In this document: positions 23,760 through 31,641 of the stretch, in pieces
How positions within the stretch are numbered: the first letter of the stretch is position 1
Layout: each line of letters starts with the position of its first letter
NCBI GenBank assembly: GCA_002441125.1
Contig: DJVI01000003.1
Location: 1 to 64,000 of the forward strand
Reading direction: 5' to 3'
Source: Caldifarciminota bacterium UBA6260
Lineage (GTDB): Bacteria; Hydrothermota; 32-111
DNA length: 64,000 nucleotides
The notes under the pieces: generated by a model
What the model was told of the DNA's origin: nothing
The model's database searches: none
Seen by the model: only the letters and a program-made list of their open reading frames with translations
Program-made: the position numbers and the translations under genes

Positions 23760-24911
23760 ATGAAGATAGATCAAAAAGAGATACTTAACGAACTTATCGA
23801 AATTTCGATAATGATAAGTTCTATTCCAAATCTTAACCAGCTTTTAGATATTGTTTTAAAGAAAGCAAGAGAGATAACAAATTCTGATGCAGGTTCTCTT
23901 TATTTAAAAGAAAAGAATAAACTAATCTTTTTAATTACACAGAATGATACCTTAAAAGATATACATAGGCAGTTCAAATCATATCCAATAAACATAGATA
24001 AAACTTCAATTGCAGGTTATGCAGCCTTTACAAAAAAGATAATCAACATTGAAGATGTTTATTCTCTTTCAAAAGAGTTCCCATTCTCATTCAACGATGA
24101 ATTCGATAAGAAGAACAATTACAGAACAAAATCAATGTTAACTATACCTATGATCGATAATGAGAATGAGGTTATTGGTGTTTTGCAACTCATAAATTCT
24201 AAAGATGAAAAGGGTAATATTACATCTTACTCGAAAGAGTTAGAAAAAGTAATTGAATCTTTTGCATCTATAGCAGCAGTTTCAATAAAGAATGTTCAAT
24301 TAAAAGAAAATTTAAAAAGGGCATACCTTGAAACAATATATAGACTTTCTGTAGCTGCTGAATATAAGGATACCGATACAGGAACACATATAAAAAGGAT
24401 GAGTAAATACTCCGAACTTTTGGCACAAAAATTAGGTCTTAAGGATGAGTTCTGTGAACTTATACTTTACGCTTCTCCTCTACACGATATCGGGAAACTT
24501 GGAATACCTGATGCGATACTTACAAAACCTGCAAAACTGACTCCGGAAGAATGGGAAATAATGAAAAAACATACAACTATGGGTTATGAGATTCTTGCTG
24601 GTTCAACTGAAAAACTGATAAATTTTGCTGCTTCAATAGCGTTAAATCATCATGAAAGGTACGATGGAAGTGGTTACCCCAACGGGAAAAAGGGAGAAGA
24701 TATACCTATAGAAGGAAGGATAGTTGCAATAGCTGATGTTTTCGATGCCCTTTCAACTAAAAGGCCTTATAAGGAACCTTGGCCATTGGATAAAATATTA
24801 AAAGAGATAGAAAGTCAAAAAAACAAACAGTTCGACGAAAAGATAGTTAATATCTTTATTTCAAACCTTGATGAGTTCTTAAAAATCCAAAACGAACACA
24901 AAGAAGATTAA
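23760..24911 (+). CDS. GAF-HD-GYP domain protein, probable cyclic-di-GMP phosphodiesterase
   Basis: A 383-residue cytoplasmic signalling protein. Residues about 20-180 form a GAF sensor domain (NSDAGSLYLKEKNKL, TIPMIDNENEVIGVLQL). Residues about 195-375 form an HD-GYP domain with the metal pair in SPLHDIGKLGIPD, then HHERYDGSGYP and IADVFDALSTKRPYK. The intact HD and GYP motifs imply hydrolysis of cyclic-di-GMP or a related dinucleotide. Next to the exopolysaccharide operon, it may tune matrix production; that is inference. It is transcribed from its own leaderless-type promoter and its stop overlaps the convergent gene at 24908 by four bases. Confidence 0.92.
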   Translation: MKIDQKEILNELIEISIMISSIPNLNQLLDIVLKKAREITNSDAGSLYLKEKNKLIFLITQNDTLKDIHRQFKSYPINIDKTSIAGYAAFTKKIINIEDVYSLSKEFPFSFNDEFDKKNNYRTKSMLTIPMIDNENEVIGVLQLINSKDEKGNITSYSKELEKVIESFASIAAVSIKNVQLKENLKRAYLETIYRLSVAAEYKDTDTGTHIKRMSKYSELLAQKLGLKDEFCELILYASPLHDIGKLGIPDAILTKPAKLTPEEWEIMKKHTTMGYEILAGSTEKLINFAASIALNHHERYDGSGYPNGKKGEDIPIEGRIVAIADVFDALSTKRPYKEPWPLDKILKEIESQKNKQFDEKIVNIFISNLDEFLKIQNEHKED

Positions 24912-25168
24912 TCTTTAAGTTTCAAACTGACCATTTTCGATGTAACACCACTGATTTTTTGCAGAGCATTAAAAAGTTCTTTACCTTCCTTATCTGTTCC
25001 TGCGAGTTCTACAATCATAAGTCCACATTCAGAGCATTTGTTTTCAACACCATCATGTATTCCAAGTCTTGTCTTTATTATACAACCATACTTGGTTAAA
25101 ATTTCCTGAACTTTGATGGCTGATTTGCTTCTGTTTGAAACAAGTATTAGAATAACATTTTTTTTCAT
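24908..25168 (-). CDS. TM1266-like iron-only hydrogenase system regulator (putative)
   Basis: An 86-residue protein with an ACT/NikR-like beta-alpha-beta fold expected from VILILVSNRSKSAIKVQEIL and CGLMIVELAGTDKEG. The segment GCIIKTRLGIHDG and the ending SGVTSKMVSLKL match the small family annotated as putative [FeFe]-hydrogenase system regulators. The two Cys in NKCSECG are notable as a possible metal site. No hydrogenase gene is in the window, so the name may not describe the role here. It is the last gene of the long secD-led run; its ATG is three bases past the previous stop region. Confidence 0.65.
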   Translation of the reverse strand: MKKNVILILVSNRSKSAIKVQEILTKYGCIIKTRLGIHDGVENKCSECGLMIVELAGTDKEGKELFNALQKISGVTSKMVSLKLKD

Positions 25169-26610
25169 ATAACCTCCTTTAGATCAATTTTAAAGTTTTT
25201 TTCTTCAAAAACTTTTTCCTTGTTGTAAAATTTTACAGTATAATCTGGTAAATTGTCAAGCAATAAATTACCATCAACTATTTTTACTATATTTACTCTT
25301 GATTTTATAACTTCATAAAGTTTCCCTACTGAAACTGTTTTAAAATTCTTCTCCTTTGTTTTTTTGATGATCTCAAAAAGGTATTTCGAATAACCAGAAT
25401 AAGTGTTATCATCCAAACTTGAAGGATGAAAGATGAAATTGAATACTCCCTTAGAATCTCTTATTTTATTCAAACTCTCCTCTATAACTTTAATGTACTG
25501 ATTACCTTTCATCTCTTCAAGATATAAACCACTATCCATAGAAATAACGGGGAGCTCTAAAAGATTTTCATCAAGGAAAAAAGGATTTGAGAAACCTGTA
25601 AAAAAAGATGTCTCTTTTCTGTTACCTATAGATGAATCTGTTCTTACATTCATACACTTAAAAATTTTTACATGTTTTTCTGTCAACCTGTTTAAAAAAT
25701 GAAACCTAACATCTATAATCTCTTTTTTTGTTATACTTTTAAATTTTTCTATCTCCCTCTTCAACATCTCTTCGTCGGAGAATGATTCGAAAGAGAGATG
25801 CAAACCAACATTGTAATTTTTTTCAAGTTTTGAAAACAAACTTTTTGAAACTCTGTGATCGTATCTTGATGTAAAAATATCCCTCTTCTTGGTAAAAATA
25901 TAAAAACTCCCTTCCAAACTGTTATCTTTAAGTATTTCAACAATCTGGTCAATTCTATCCCACGGGTCTTTACCTTTGTAAACTTTTTTTAAATTCAAAT
26001 ATTTTGAAGATACTTCATCTTTTAAAAAAATATTTTTAAAATTGTAATAAAGATCCTTTTTCCAATCAAAATATTTTACTCTATCAACATCGAAAGTTAA
26101 AAGAAAAAAAGGTTCCTTTCTCTCTATTTCAATGTAAAAACCATTTCTCTTTAAAAAAAAATCTCTTAAAGCTTTCCCAACATCAGTTAAAATTTTTTCA
26201 ACAAAATTCTTTTTCCTTAAAAACTTAACTTTATCGAAAGTTTCTTTATCTTTAAACTGGAATTCTTTAAATATTGATGAATACAACAAAGCGAATGGAT
26301 CAAACTTTAATATTATAGAATCTGAACAGGAATAGAAAAGTTTTGATTCACAATCTCTAAAGTCAAGATCTATTTTGTTCAAAACCTTATTCCCATCTAT
26401 ATCATCTATTCTATCAATAAAACCATCATAAAGTTTTTTATCCTCTAAAATATAAACAGCATTCTTTTCTATCTTATCTATAGAATCAGTGTAAATAATT
26501 CTGTTTTTTGATTGTGGTATTTCAACAGTATAACAACCGAGTAAAAAATTTTTTTTTAAAGTTTCAAAATTTTCTTTTTTTAATTTTCTTCTGTCATCAA
26601 AAGATAGCAT
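25165..26610 (-). CDS. Polysaccharide deacetylase-like (NodB-fold) protein
   Basis: A protein of about 481 residues. The C-terminal half (about 170-445) looks like a carbohydrate esterase 4 deacetylase: FLLTFDVDRVKYFDW holds the first metal/catalytic Asp pair, YNVGLHLSFESFSD and DVRFHFLNR follow, and FIFHPSSLDD carries a late catalytic His. The N-terminal ~170 residues are of unknown fold. No signal peptide is seen, so it may act in the cytoplasm on a glycan precursor. The longest frame begins at 26703, deep in the upstream gene; the ATG at 26610 overlaps by 14 bases and is preferred. Confidence 0.7.
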   Translation of the reverse strand: MLSFDDRRKLKKENFETLKKNFLLGCYTVEIPQSKNRIIYTDSIDKIEKNAVYILEDKKLYDGFIDRIDDIDGNKVLNKIDLDFRDCESKLFYSCSDSIILKFDPFALLYSSIFKEFQFKDKETFDKVKFLRKKNFVEKILTDVGKALRDFFLKRNGFYIEIERKEPFFLLTFDVDRVKYFDWKKDLYYNFKNIFLKDEVSSKYLNLKKVYKGKDPWDRIDQIVEILKDNSLEGSFYIFTKKRDIFTSRYDHRVSKSLFSKLEKNYNVGLHLSFESFSDEEMLKREIEKFKSITKKEIIDVRFHFLNRLTEKHVKIFKCMNVRTDSSIGNRKETSFFTGFSNPFFLDENLLELPVISMDSGLYLEEMKGNQYIKVIEESLNKIRDSKGVFNFIFHPSSLDDNTYSGYSKYLFEIIKKTKEKNFKTVSVGKLYEVIKSRVNIVKIVDGNLLLDNLPDYTVKFYNKEKVFEEKNFKIDLKEVI

Positions 26611-27442
26611 ATTTTTTTTCCAATTTAAAATAAAGTTTAAGTTCACCTTTGAATTTACTTTTATACTTTGCGATCCTTTCAGTGTTGGCACCCATAAGAT
26701 CAACTGTGTAACCTTTAAAATGACCTTCTTTGAATATCTGCTCTATCAAAAAATATGTATCTTTTCCAGTTATTATGTATAGGTAAGATACCTTATTGAA
26801 ATCATCATAAAGAACAGCAACATTTGCCTTTGAGTTTGAAAAAATCTTCAAAATTCCTTTTTCTTTCAACGAATCAACTATAAATATGAAATCCTTTTCG
26901 CCTATTGGGAGTTTTCCTTTGTAAGATTCTTTATAACTTTCAAAAAGTTTTTTTGAATCATTCACTATTTTAAAATCTTCACCTTTAGAATTCTCTTTTT
27001 CTTTAAAACTTTCAACCAAGTATGTATAGAAAGGAATCGCTTTAAGCCTATTCCATTTAAAAAACCGAACATCATCAAAATCATGATGCAAAGGTAAAGA
27101 AAGGTAAACAAAATTCTTTCTTAGAAAATTTGAATATGTTGATATAACATCCCTGTATCTGAAAAATTTTTCCTTTTCATCTTTTGGATTACTTTTTAAA
27201 ATAATGTTAAAAAACTGTGTAAACTGTGGAGTTAGAAAAAATTTTCCTAAAGGTGTTTTCTTCTCGTTAACAGGGAAAAAAGCTTCAATTCCATTTTCAG
27301 ATGAAATAGAGTAAATTTTTATGTTTTTTAATCCTGCAAAAGTTTCAAGATAATTTTTCGAAACGAAAATATTGAAACCAAAAAAATTCCCACAATTTTT
27401 TTCATAAAAATCAAAATCGATTCTATCTATTTTCATCAACAT
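26597..27442 (-). CDS. FemAB/GNAT-like acyltransferase
   Basis: A 281-residue cytoplasmic protein resembling FemAB-type peptidoglycan bridge or lipid-linked glycan acyltransferases. Residues about 1-110 have the first GNAT-like half (VSKNYLETFAGL, GIEAFFPV, LTPQFTQFF) and 150-275 the second, with SKANVAVLYDDFNKVSYLYI and KGYTVDLMGANTERIAKYKSKF. The latter Gly-Ala-Asn segment is typical of FemAB-like proteins acting near exopolysaccharide loci. Two in-frame ATGs (27442, 27436) are possible. It sits between the ComEA-like and deacetylase genes with short overlaps on both sides, so an envelope role is likely. Confidence 0.68.
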   Translation of the reverse strand: MLMKIDRIDFDFYEKNCGNFFGFNIFVSKNYLETFAGLKNIKIYSISSENGIEAFFPVNEKKTPLGKFFLTPQFTQFFNIILKSNPKDEKEKFFRYRDVISTYSNFLRKNFVYLSLPLHHDFDDVRFFKWNRLKAIPFYTYLVESFKEKENSKGEDFKIVNDSKKLFESYKESYKGKLPIGEKDFIFIVDSLKEKGILKIFSNSKANVAVLYDDFNKVSYLYIITGKDTYFLIEQIFKEGHFKGYTVDLMGANTERIAKYKSKFKGELKLYFKLEKKYAIF

Positions 27443-27764
27443 AAATATACTCTTTTAAATTTCCCAACTTTTTTTTATTTATTCCATCAACAAGAAGAAG
27501 ATCCTCGATTTTTTTAAAACCACCCAAACTTTCCCTCAATTTTAAAATCTTTTCAGCAGTTTTCTCCCCTATACCTGGTATTTCAAGAAGCTGATCAAAT
27601 GTTACAGTATTTATTTCATATTTTTCAGGAACTTTTTTTGTACTCTCTAATTTTACCTCTTCAAACTGAATCTTTTTATTCTCAACCTTTTGATTGAAGA
27701 AATAAAGAGAAAAAGAAAGTAAAAGAATGATAAGTGAAAGTATGAAAAACAATCTATCTGTCAT
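27423..27764 (-). CDS. ComEA-like helix-hairpin-helix protein
   Basis: About 113 residues: one membrane segment near residues 5-22, a linker, then a ComEA-type helix-hairpin-helix pair (INTVTFDQLLEIPGIGEKTA and GGFKKIEDLLLVDGINKKKL). ComEA binds incoming double-stranded DNA in natural competence, but small HhH proteins of this shape also occur without competence systems. The frame could begin at a TTG (27776), yet the ATG at 27764 overlaps the M28 gene by only 11 bases and is preferred. The window has PilB but no other competence gene. Confidence 0.8.
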   Translation of the reverse strand: MTDRLFFILSLIILLLSFSLYFFNQKVENKKIQFEEVKLESTKKVPEKYEINTVTFDQLLEIPGIGEKTAEKILKLRESLGGFKKIEDLLLVDGINKKKLGNLKEYIYVDENR

Positions 27765-28635
27765 ATATTGTTTCAATCAATACCTCCCCAACATCCTTTA
27801 AACTCTCTTCACTACATTTGTCTGGTGTATCTTCTGTTGTGTGCCAGTATTTGTATTCTATATCAATTATATCAACACATTTAAAACCTTTTTTGTTCAA
27901 AGGTATATGATCATCTTCAACAAAAAAACCAAGTTTGTTGATAAAAGTTTTTTTACCTAACTTTTTTGCTTTTTCAAATATTTTATCGTATAGTTTAGAG
28001 TTAACGATTTCAGAATTGATCTCCCTTTTTATATTTAGTTCTCTATCACCTATCATATCAACAAGTATTGCTATTTTTGGAATTTTTCCTGAGTAGTTCT
28101 CGGAAAAATATTTTGAACCTATAAACCAATCCTCCGGATGAGTTATGCTTCCTCCATCCTCTCCATCAAAAAATACAAAATCTATCCTCTCTTTAAAACC
28201 ATTTTCTTTAAAATATTTTGACAGGTATAGTAGAAGTGCTGTTGAAGATGCCCCATCGTTAGCTCCGGGAGTTGGTTCTCCCTTTTTGTTTGAAAATGGT
28301 CGTGAATCAAAATGGGAGAAAAGCATTATGTTTTCTTCTTTATCTTTATTCAAAACACCAACAATGTTATAGAATTCTATTTCCTTTTTTGAGTATGAAA
28401 CTTTTTTCGAAAATTTCTGGACATAAACAGTATCAACATACTTATTCAAAAAATCAACTATAAAATCAACAGTTTTTTTATGTGCTTCACTCCCCGGAAC
28501 TCTGGGACCAAAAGATGATTGTTTCTCTAAAAGAGAGAAAGCGTATCTTGCATCAAAATCCGAACAAAAAAAATTTAAACTGGTTAAAACTGTTAAACTA
28601 AGAAGAAAAGATTTTATTAAAAATTTCATCTGCAC
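27754..28635 (-). CDS. M28-family metallopeptidase / glutaminyl-peptide cyclotransferase-like
   Basis: An exported zinc enzyme of 293 residues. The first ~22 residues are a signal peptide. SSFGPRVPGSEAHKKTVDF is the usual start of M28 and glutaminyl cyclase-like domains; metal ligands are the His in LFSHFDSRPF, the Asp in GANDGASSTA and the acids in VFFDGEDGG, with DDHIPLNKKG and the late WHTTEDT supplying the remaining ligand. It may trim peptides or cyclise N-terminal Gln of exported proteins. Two ATGs (28635, 28629) are possible, both inside the end of coaE. Confidence 0.87.
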   Translation of the reverse strand: MQMKFLIKSFLLSLTVLTSLNFFCSDFDARYAFSLLEKQSSFGPRVPGSEAHKKTVDFIVDFLNKYVDTVYVQKFSKKVSYSKKEIEFYNIVGVLNKDKEENIMLFSHFDSRPFSNKKGEPTPGANDGASSTALLLYLSKYFKENGFKERIDFVFFDGEDGGSITHPEDWFIGSKYFSENYSGKIPKIAILVDMIGDRELNIKREINSEIVNSKLYDKIFEKAKKLGKKTFINKLGFFVEDDHIPLNKKGFKCVDIIDIEYKYWHTTEDTPDKCSEESLKDVGEVLIETIYDR

Positions 28636-29161
28636 TCTTTTTTAACTGTTCTAAAGAACCATTATTCTCTACTAAAAAATCACAAAAAAGTGTCTTCTTT
28701 TCATCTGTCCATTGGTACCTATCAAGCAATTTGTAAAGTTCCCTATCAGCTCCTCCCTTTTTTTCAAAAACCCTTCTGAACCTCTCTTCAAAATCACCAT
28801 CCTTTATTAAAATTATATTATCAAAATAATAATCTATCTGCCATTCGAATATGAGTGCAGCATCAAGAATAACATCATCATACTTTTCACAGATCCCAAT
28901 TATATAATCAGGTAGATGTGTATACATCCAGTTGTTATACTTTACAAATATGTTTTCATCTTTTGTGATACTTTCCTTCAACCTTTCAAGATAGTTCTGG
29001 TCATGTTTCAAATTTAGGTATGTGAATATCTCTTTCTGATTCTCTTTTAAAAGTTCTTTCCCAAGTTCATCTCCGGAAATTATTTTTATTTTCCCTTTAG
29101 AAAGGAACTCTGAAAAAGTTGTTTTACCGGTCCCGAATTTACCTGTCACACCTATTTTCAT
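28598..29161 (-). CDS. coaE: Dephospho-CoA kinase
   Basis: CoaE phosphorylates the 3' hydroxyl of dephospho-CoA, the last step of coenzyme A synthesis. The 187 residues begin with a P-loop (IGVTGKFGTGKTTFSEFL), followed by the substrate region (ISGDELGKELL), DVILDAALIFEW in the core, and FEERFRRVFEKKGG in the lid. The length is slightly below the usual ~200. The ATG overlaps the methyltransferase stop by four bases. It is a housekeeping gene embedded in a surface-glycan operon, probably by chance of operon growth. Confidence 0.9.
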   Translation of the reverse strand: MKIGVTGKFGTGKTTFSEFLSKGKIKIISGDELGKELLKENQKEIFTYLNLKHDQNYLERLKESITKDENIFVKYNNWMYTHLPDYIIGICEKYDDVILDAALIFEWQIDYYFDNIILIKDGDFEERFRRVFEKKGGADRELYKLLDRYQWTDEKKTLFCDFLVENNGSLEQLKKSADEIFNKIFSS

Positions 29162-29988
29162 TTTTTATAACAGAAGACTATAAAACTAAGCCATTTTTTT
29201 CTTGGATTATCAGTTATTATAACTTTTTTAGAGAGTTTTTTTTCATTTATAATCTTTTTTCCATTATTTTTGAAAATTTTACCTAAAAGATCTCTTCCTC
29301 TGAAAATATCCCATAAAAAATTCAAAATGTTCAACTTTAACCTGTTTGGAACAAAAACATTTGTGAAAGGGTAAAGGAATATTTTCAGTTTGGTTATCCT
29401 GCCAATCTCCTCTTTAAGTGGAATACCTGTATATGTGATCCCAAAAATTTTATAGGAATCAAAATATCTTGTTAAAATGGAATCAAGTTCAAAATAGTTG
29501 AACTCCCTTATATGGTGCTGGTTCCAAGGAGTTTGAAATGGGAGTAATCTTAAGTAGGAGTTTGGAGTAGTTAAGATCAAAAGACCGTCATTCTTTAAAA
29601 TCCTTTTGATCTGGTTAAAAAAATTATCTATATTTTCAACATGTTCAAGAACTTGAAATGCAACAACAACATCGAAACTTTTTTCCTGAAACATTAGATC
29701 TTTCTTTTCAAGTTGATCTATAACAAGGAATTCTATCCCATCCTTTCCATAGGTATCCCTCGCAACTTTTATCACTTCTGAAGAAAGATCAACACCTACA
29801 ACTTTTTTAGCATATTTTTTCAAAATATCTGTTCCATAACCATACCCACATCCAAAATCGAGAACAACCTTATCCTTAACATAATCTTTCACAAGTTCAT
29901 AAGACATTTTGTGGAAAACAAAAAGAGATGCGTGTTCTCCATTTTTACTTAGAACTTCTGGGTCCAACCTTTCACTTGTTTTTTCCAT
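29158..29988 (-). CDS. Class I SAM-dependent methyltransferase
   Basis: A 276-residue cytoplasmic methyltransferase. The SAM-binding glycine loop is VVLDFGCGYGYGTDILKKY near residue 42, the acidic ribose contact is VVGVDLSSEVIK, and the later motif is SFDVVVAFQVLEHVENID. The C-terminal ~90 residues are less conserved and may recognise the acceptor. Its place between two glycosyltransferase genes and coaE suggests methylation of a sugar or lipid carrier. It starts 15 bases after the upstream GT2 gene. Confidence 0.88.
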   Translation of the reverse strand: MEKTSERLDPEVLSKNGEHASLFVFHKMSYELVKDYVKDKVVLDFGCGYGYGTDILKKYAKKVVGVDLSSEVIKVARDTYGKDGIEFLVIDQLEKKDLMFQEKSFDVVVAFQVLEHVENIDNFFNQIKRILKNDGLLILTTPNSYLRLLPFQTPWNQHHIREFNYFELDSILTRYFDSYKIFGITYTGIPLKEEIGRITKLKIFLYPFTNVFVPNRLKLNILNFLWDIFRGRDLLGKIFKNNGKKIINEKKLSKKVIITDNPRKKWLSFIVFCYKK

Positions 29989-30003
29989 CTTGTTCCCCTT
30001 AGT

Positions 30004-30885
30004 TTAAATTTCCTTCCTGTAAATATACGAAAAAACTCTTTCTAAAAGAGAGAAAAGAAAAACAAAATATAACCTTACAATTATTCCACAGTAAAGGAGA
30101 GATTTCATAATTGGAGTTCTTATAAAATTTTTTTTGAAAAAGTTGAACATTCCAATGTTATGGTATACCTGTGCTTTTGAAAAACCTTCCTTTACACTTG
30201 CACCATGATAATGGAAAACTACAGCATCAGGTAAAAATACAACTCTTTTACCAGCTTTTCTTATCCTGAAACATAGGTCTGTATCCTCTACAAAGAGTTT
30301 ATAATCCTCGTCGAAAAGTCCAATCTTTTCAACAAGATCCCTTTTCAACATCACAGCTGCTCCCATCATCCAGTCAACATCCTGCAACTTATCGTAATCA
30401 AGATTTTCAAGCATAAAATCTTTACTTATAGGATTGCCTGGAAAAATATTCCTTAAAACTGATTTCCTACCAAAAAAAACATTCAGATAGTTTGGAAACC
30501 TTCTACATGAGAGTTGTAAACTTCCATCAAAATTTTTCAACTTTGCACCAACCATTCCAACATCATCATTTTTTGATAGACATTCAGCCATCTTTTCTAA
30601 GGAACCTTCAGTTACTATTGTGTCTGGATTTAGAAGAGTTATATATTCACCCTTGCTTCTTTCAAAAGCAACATTGTTCGCATAGGCAAAACCTTTGTTT
30701 TTCGTAAACCTTATCAATCTTACCTGTTTAAACTCTTCATACAATATTTTTACCGTGTTATCGTTTGAACAGTTATCAACAACTATTATTTCATAATTCT
30801 CTCTCTTAAAAGAAGAGATGACACTTTTTATACAACTTCTTATGAAGTTTTCAGAATTGAAAGTTACTATTATTACGCTTATCAT
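30004..30885 (-). CDS. GT2-family glycosyltransferase (rhamnosyltransferase-like)
   Basis: About 293 residues. The N-terminal GT-A domain starts ISVIIVTFNSENFI; the nucleotide-sugar site is in IIVVDNCSNDNTV, the DXD-like metal site is LLNPDTIV, and DWMMGAAVMLKRDL plus GLFDEDYKLFVEDTDLCFRI are the acceptor-site motifs of dTDP-rhamnosyl- or galactofuranosyltransferase-like enzymes. A hydrophobic C-terminus (about 265-285) may bind the membrane. The longest frame begins at 30921, but the ATG at 30885 overlaps the previous stop by four bases (ATGA) and is preferred. Confidence 0.88.
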   Translation of the reverse strand: MISVIIVTFNSENFIRSCIKSVISSFKRENYEIIVVDNCSNDNTVKILYEEFKQVRLIRFTKNKGFAYANNVAFERSKGEYITLLNPDTIVTEGSLEKMAECLSKNDDVGMVGAKLKNFDGSLQLSCRRFPNYLNVFFGRKSVLRNIFPGNPISKDFMLENLDYDKLQDVDWMMGAAVMLKRDLVEKIGLFDEDYKLFVEDTDLCFRIRKAGKRVVFLPDAVVFHYHGASVKEGFSKAQVYHNIGMFNFFKKNFIRTPIMKSLLYCGIIVRLYFVFLFSLLERVFSYIYRKEI

Positions 30886-31595
30886 AACTTTTTCAAAATA
30901 GTTAAAATCCTTAATCTCCAAACAAGCCAGAAAGCTTCCCAGATTATCTTTTTGTTCATTTTGGAATAACCATCAACCCTATCCCTAAAAATTATCGGTA
31001 TCTCTTTTACCTTACCATTATTTCTATAAATTTTCACATCTATCTCAATCTGGAAAGCATATCCATCAGATTTTATTTTTGTAAGATCTATATTTTTTAA
31101 GAATGAAACCCTATAACATTTGAATCCACCAGTTAGATCGTCGATTGGAACACCCGTGATAACTTTTGCATAGATGTTTGCAAAATATGAAAGAAGAAGC
31201 CTTTTCATTGGCCAGTTCACAACACTGACACCGTTGCAGTACCTCGATCCTATAACAAGATCATTTGTCTGTATCTCAGTTAAAAACCTTTTTATATCTT
31301 CAGGATCATGTGAGAAATCAGCATCCATCTCAAAAACAAAATCGTATCCTTTTTCTATGGCATATTTGAACCCAAGAACATAAGCGGTGCCAAGACCTAA
31401 TTTTTTTGGCCTTTCTATTATATTAATTCTTTGGGAACTTGCCATCATTCTTTTTACAATATCTGCAGTTTTATCAGGTGAATTATCATCTATTATAAGA
31501 ACATCGATAGAATCATCCTGTTTTAAAACTGCATTTATTATTCTTTCAATGTTATCCTTCTCGTTGTATGTTGGAATTATTACAAGAGTCCTCAT
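30882..31595 (-). CDS. Polyprenyl-phosphate mannosyltransferase-like GT2 (DPM1 type)
   Basis: A 237-residue GT-A enzyme very like dolichol/polyprenol-phosphate mannose synthase. LVIIPTYNEKDNIERII opens the fold, VLIIDDNSPDKTADI binds nucleotide, FEMDADFSHDPEDI carries the DXD metal site, and LVIGSRYCNG and DLTGGFKCYR are characteristic. It lacks the C-terminal membrane domain, as in DPM1-type soluble forms. The product would be a lipid-linked sugar for periplasmic transferases. An internal promoter-like TATAAT lies just upstream (31613). It is coupled by ATGA to the next gene. Confidence 0.9.
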   Translation of the reverse strand: MRTLVIIPTYNEKDNIERIINAVLKQDDSIDVLIIDDNSPDKTADIVKRMMASSQRINIIERPKKLGLGTAYVLGFKYAIEKGYDFVFEMDADFSHDPEDIKRFLTEIQTNDLVIGSRYCNGVSVVNWPMKRLLLSYFANIYAKVITGVPIDDLTGGFKCYRVSFLKNIDLTKIKSDGYAFQIEIDVKIYRNNGKVKEIPIIFRDRVDGYSKMNKKIIWEAFWLVWRLRILTILKKL

Positions 31596-31612
31596 TTTAT
31601 AACCTCACATTA

Positions 31613-31641
31613 ATTATACAAAAATTTTATCTCTTATTCAA
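31613..31641 (-). promoter_or_regulatory. Possible internal promoter in the 31-base gap before the DPM1-like gene
   Basis: TTGAAT at 31641-31636 and a perfect TATAAT at 31618-31613 on the minus strand, spacer 17. The -35 lies in the end of the YfhO-like gene. It may subdivide the long secD-led transcript. Confidence 0.45.

Noticed and set aside
26611..26703. Extended N-terminus for the deacetylase-like gene; likewise for 30886-30921, 34120-34143 and 50265-50291
   Set aside because: Each extension runs deep into the upstream gene, while a later ATG gives the short overlap or SD spacing seen in the rest of the operons.
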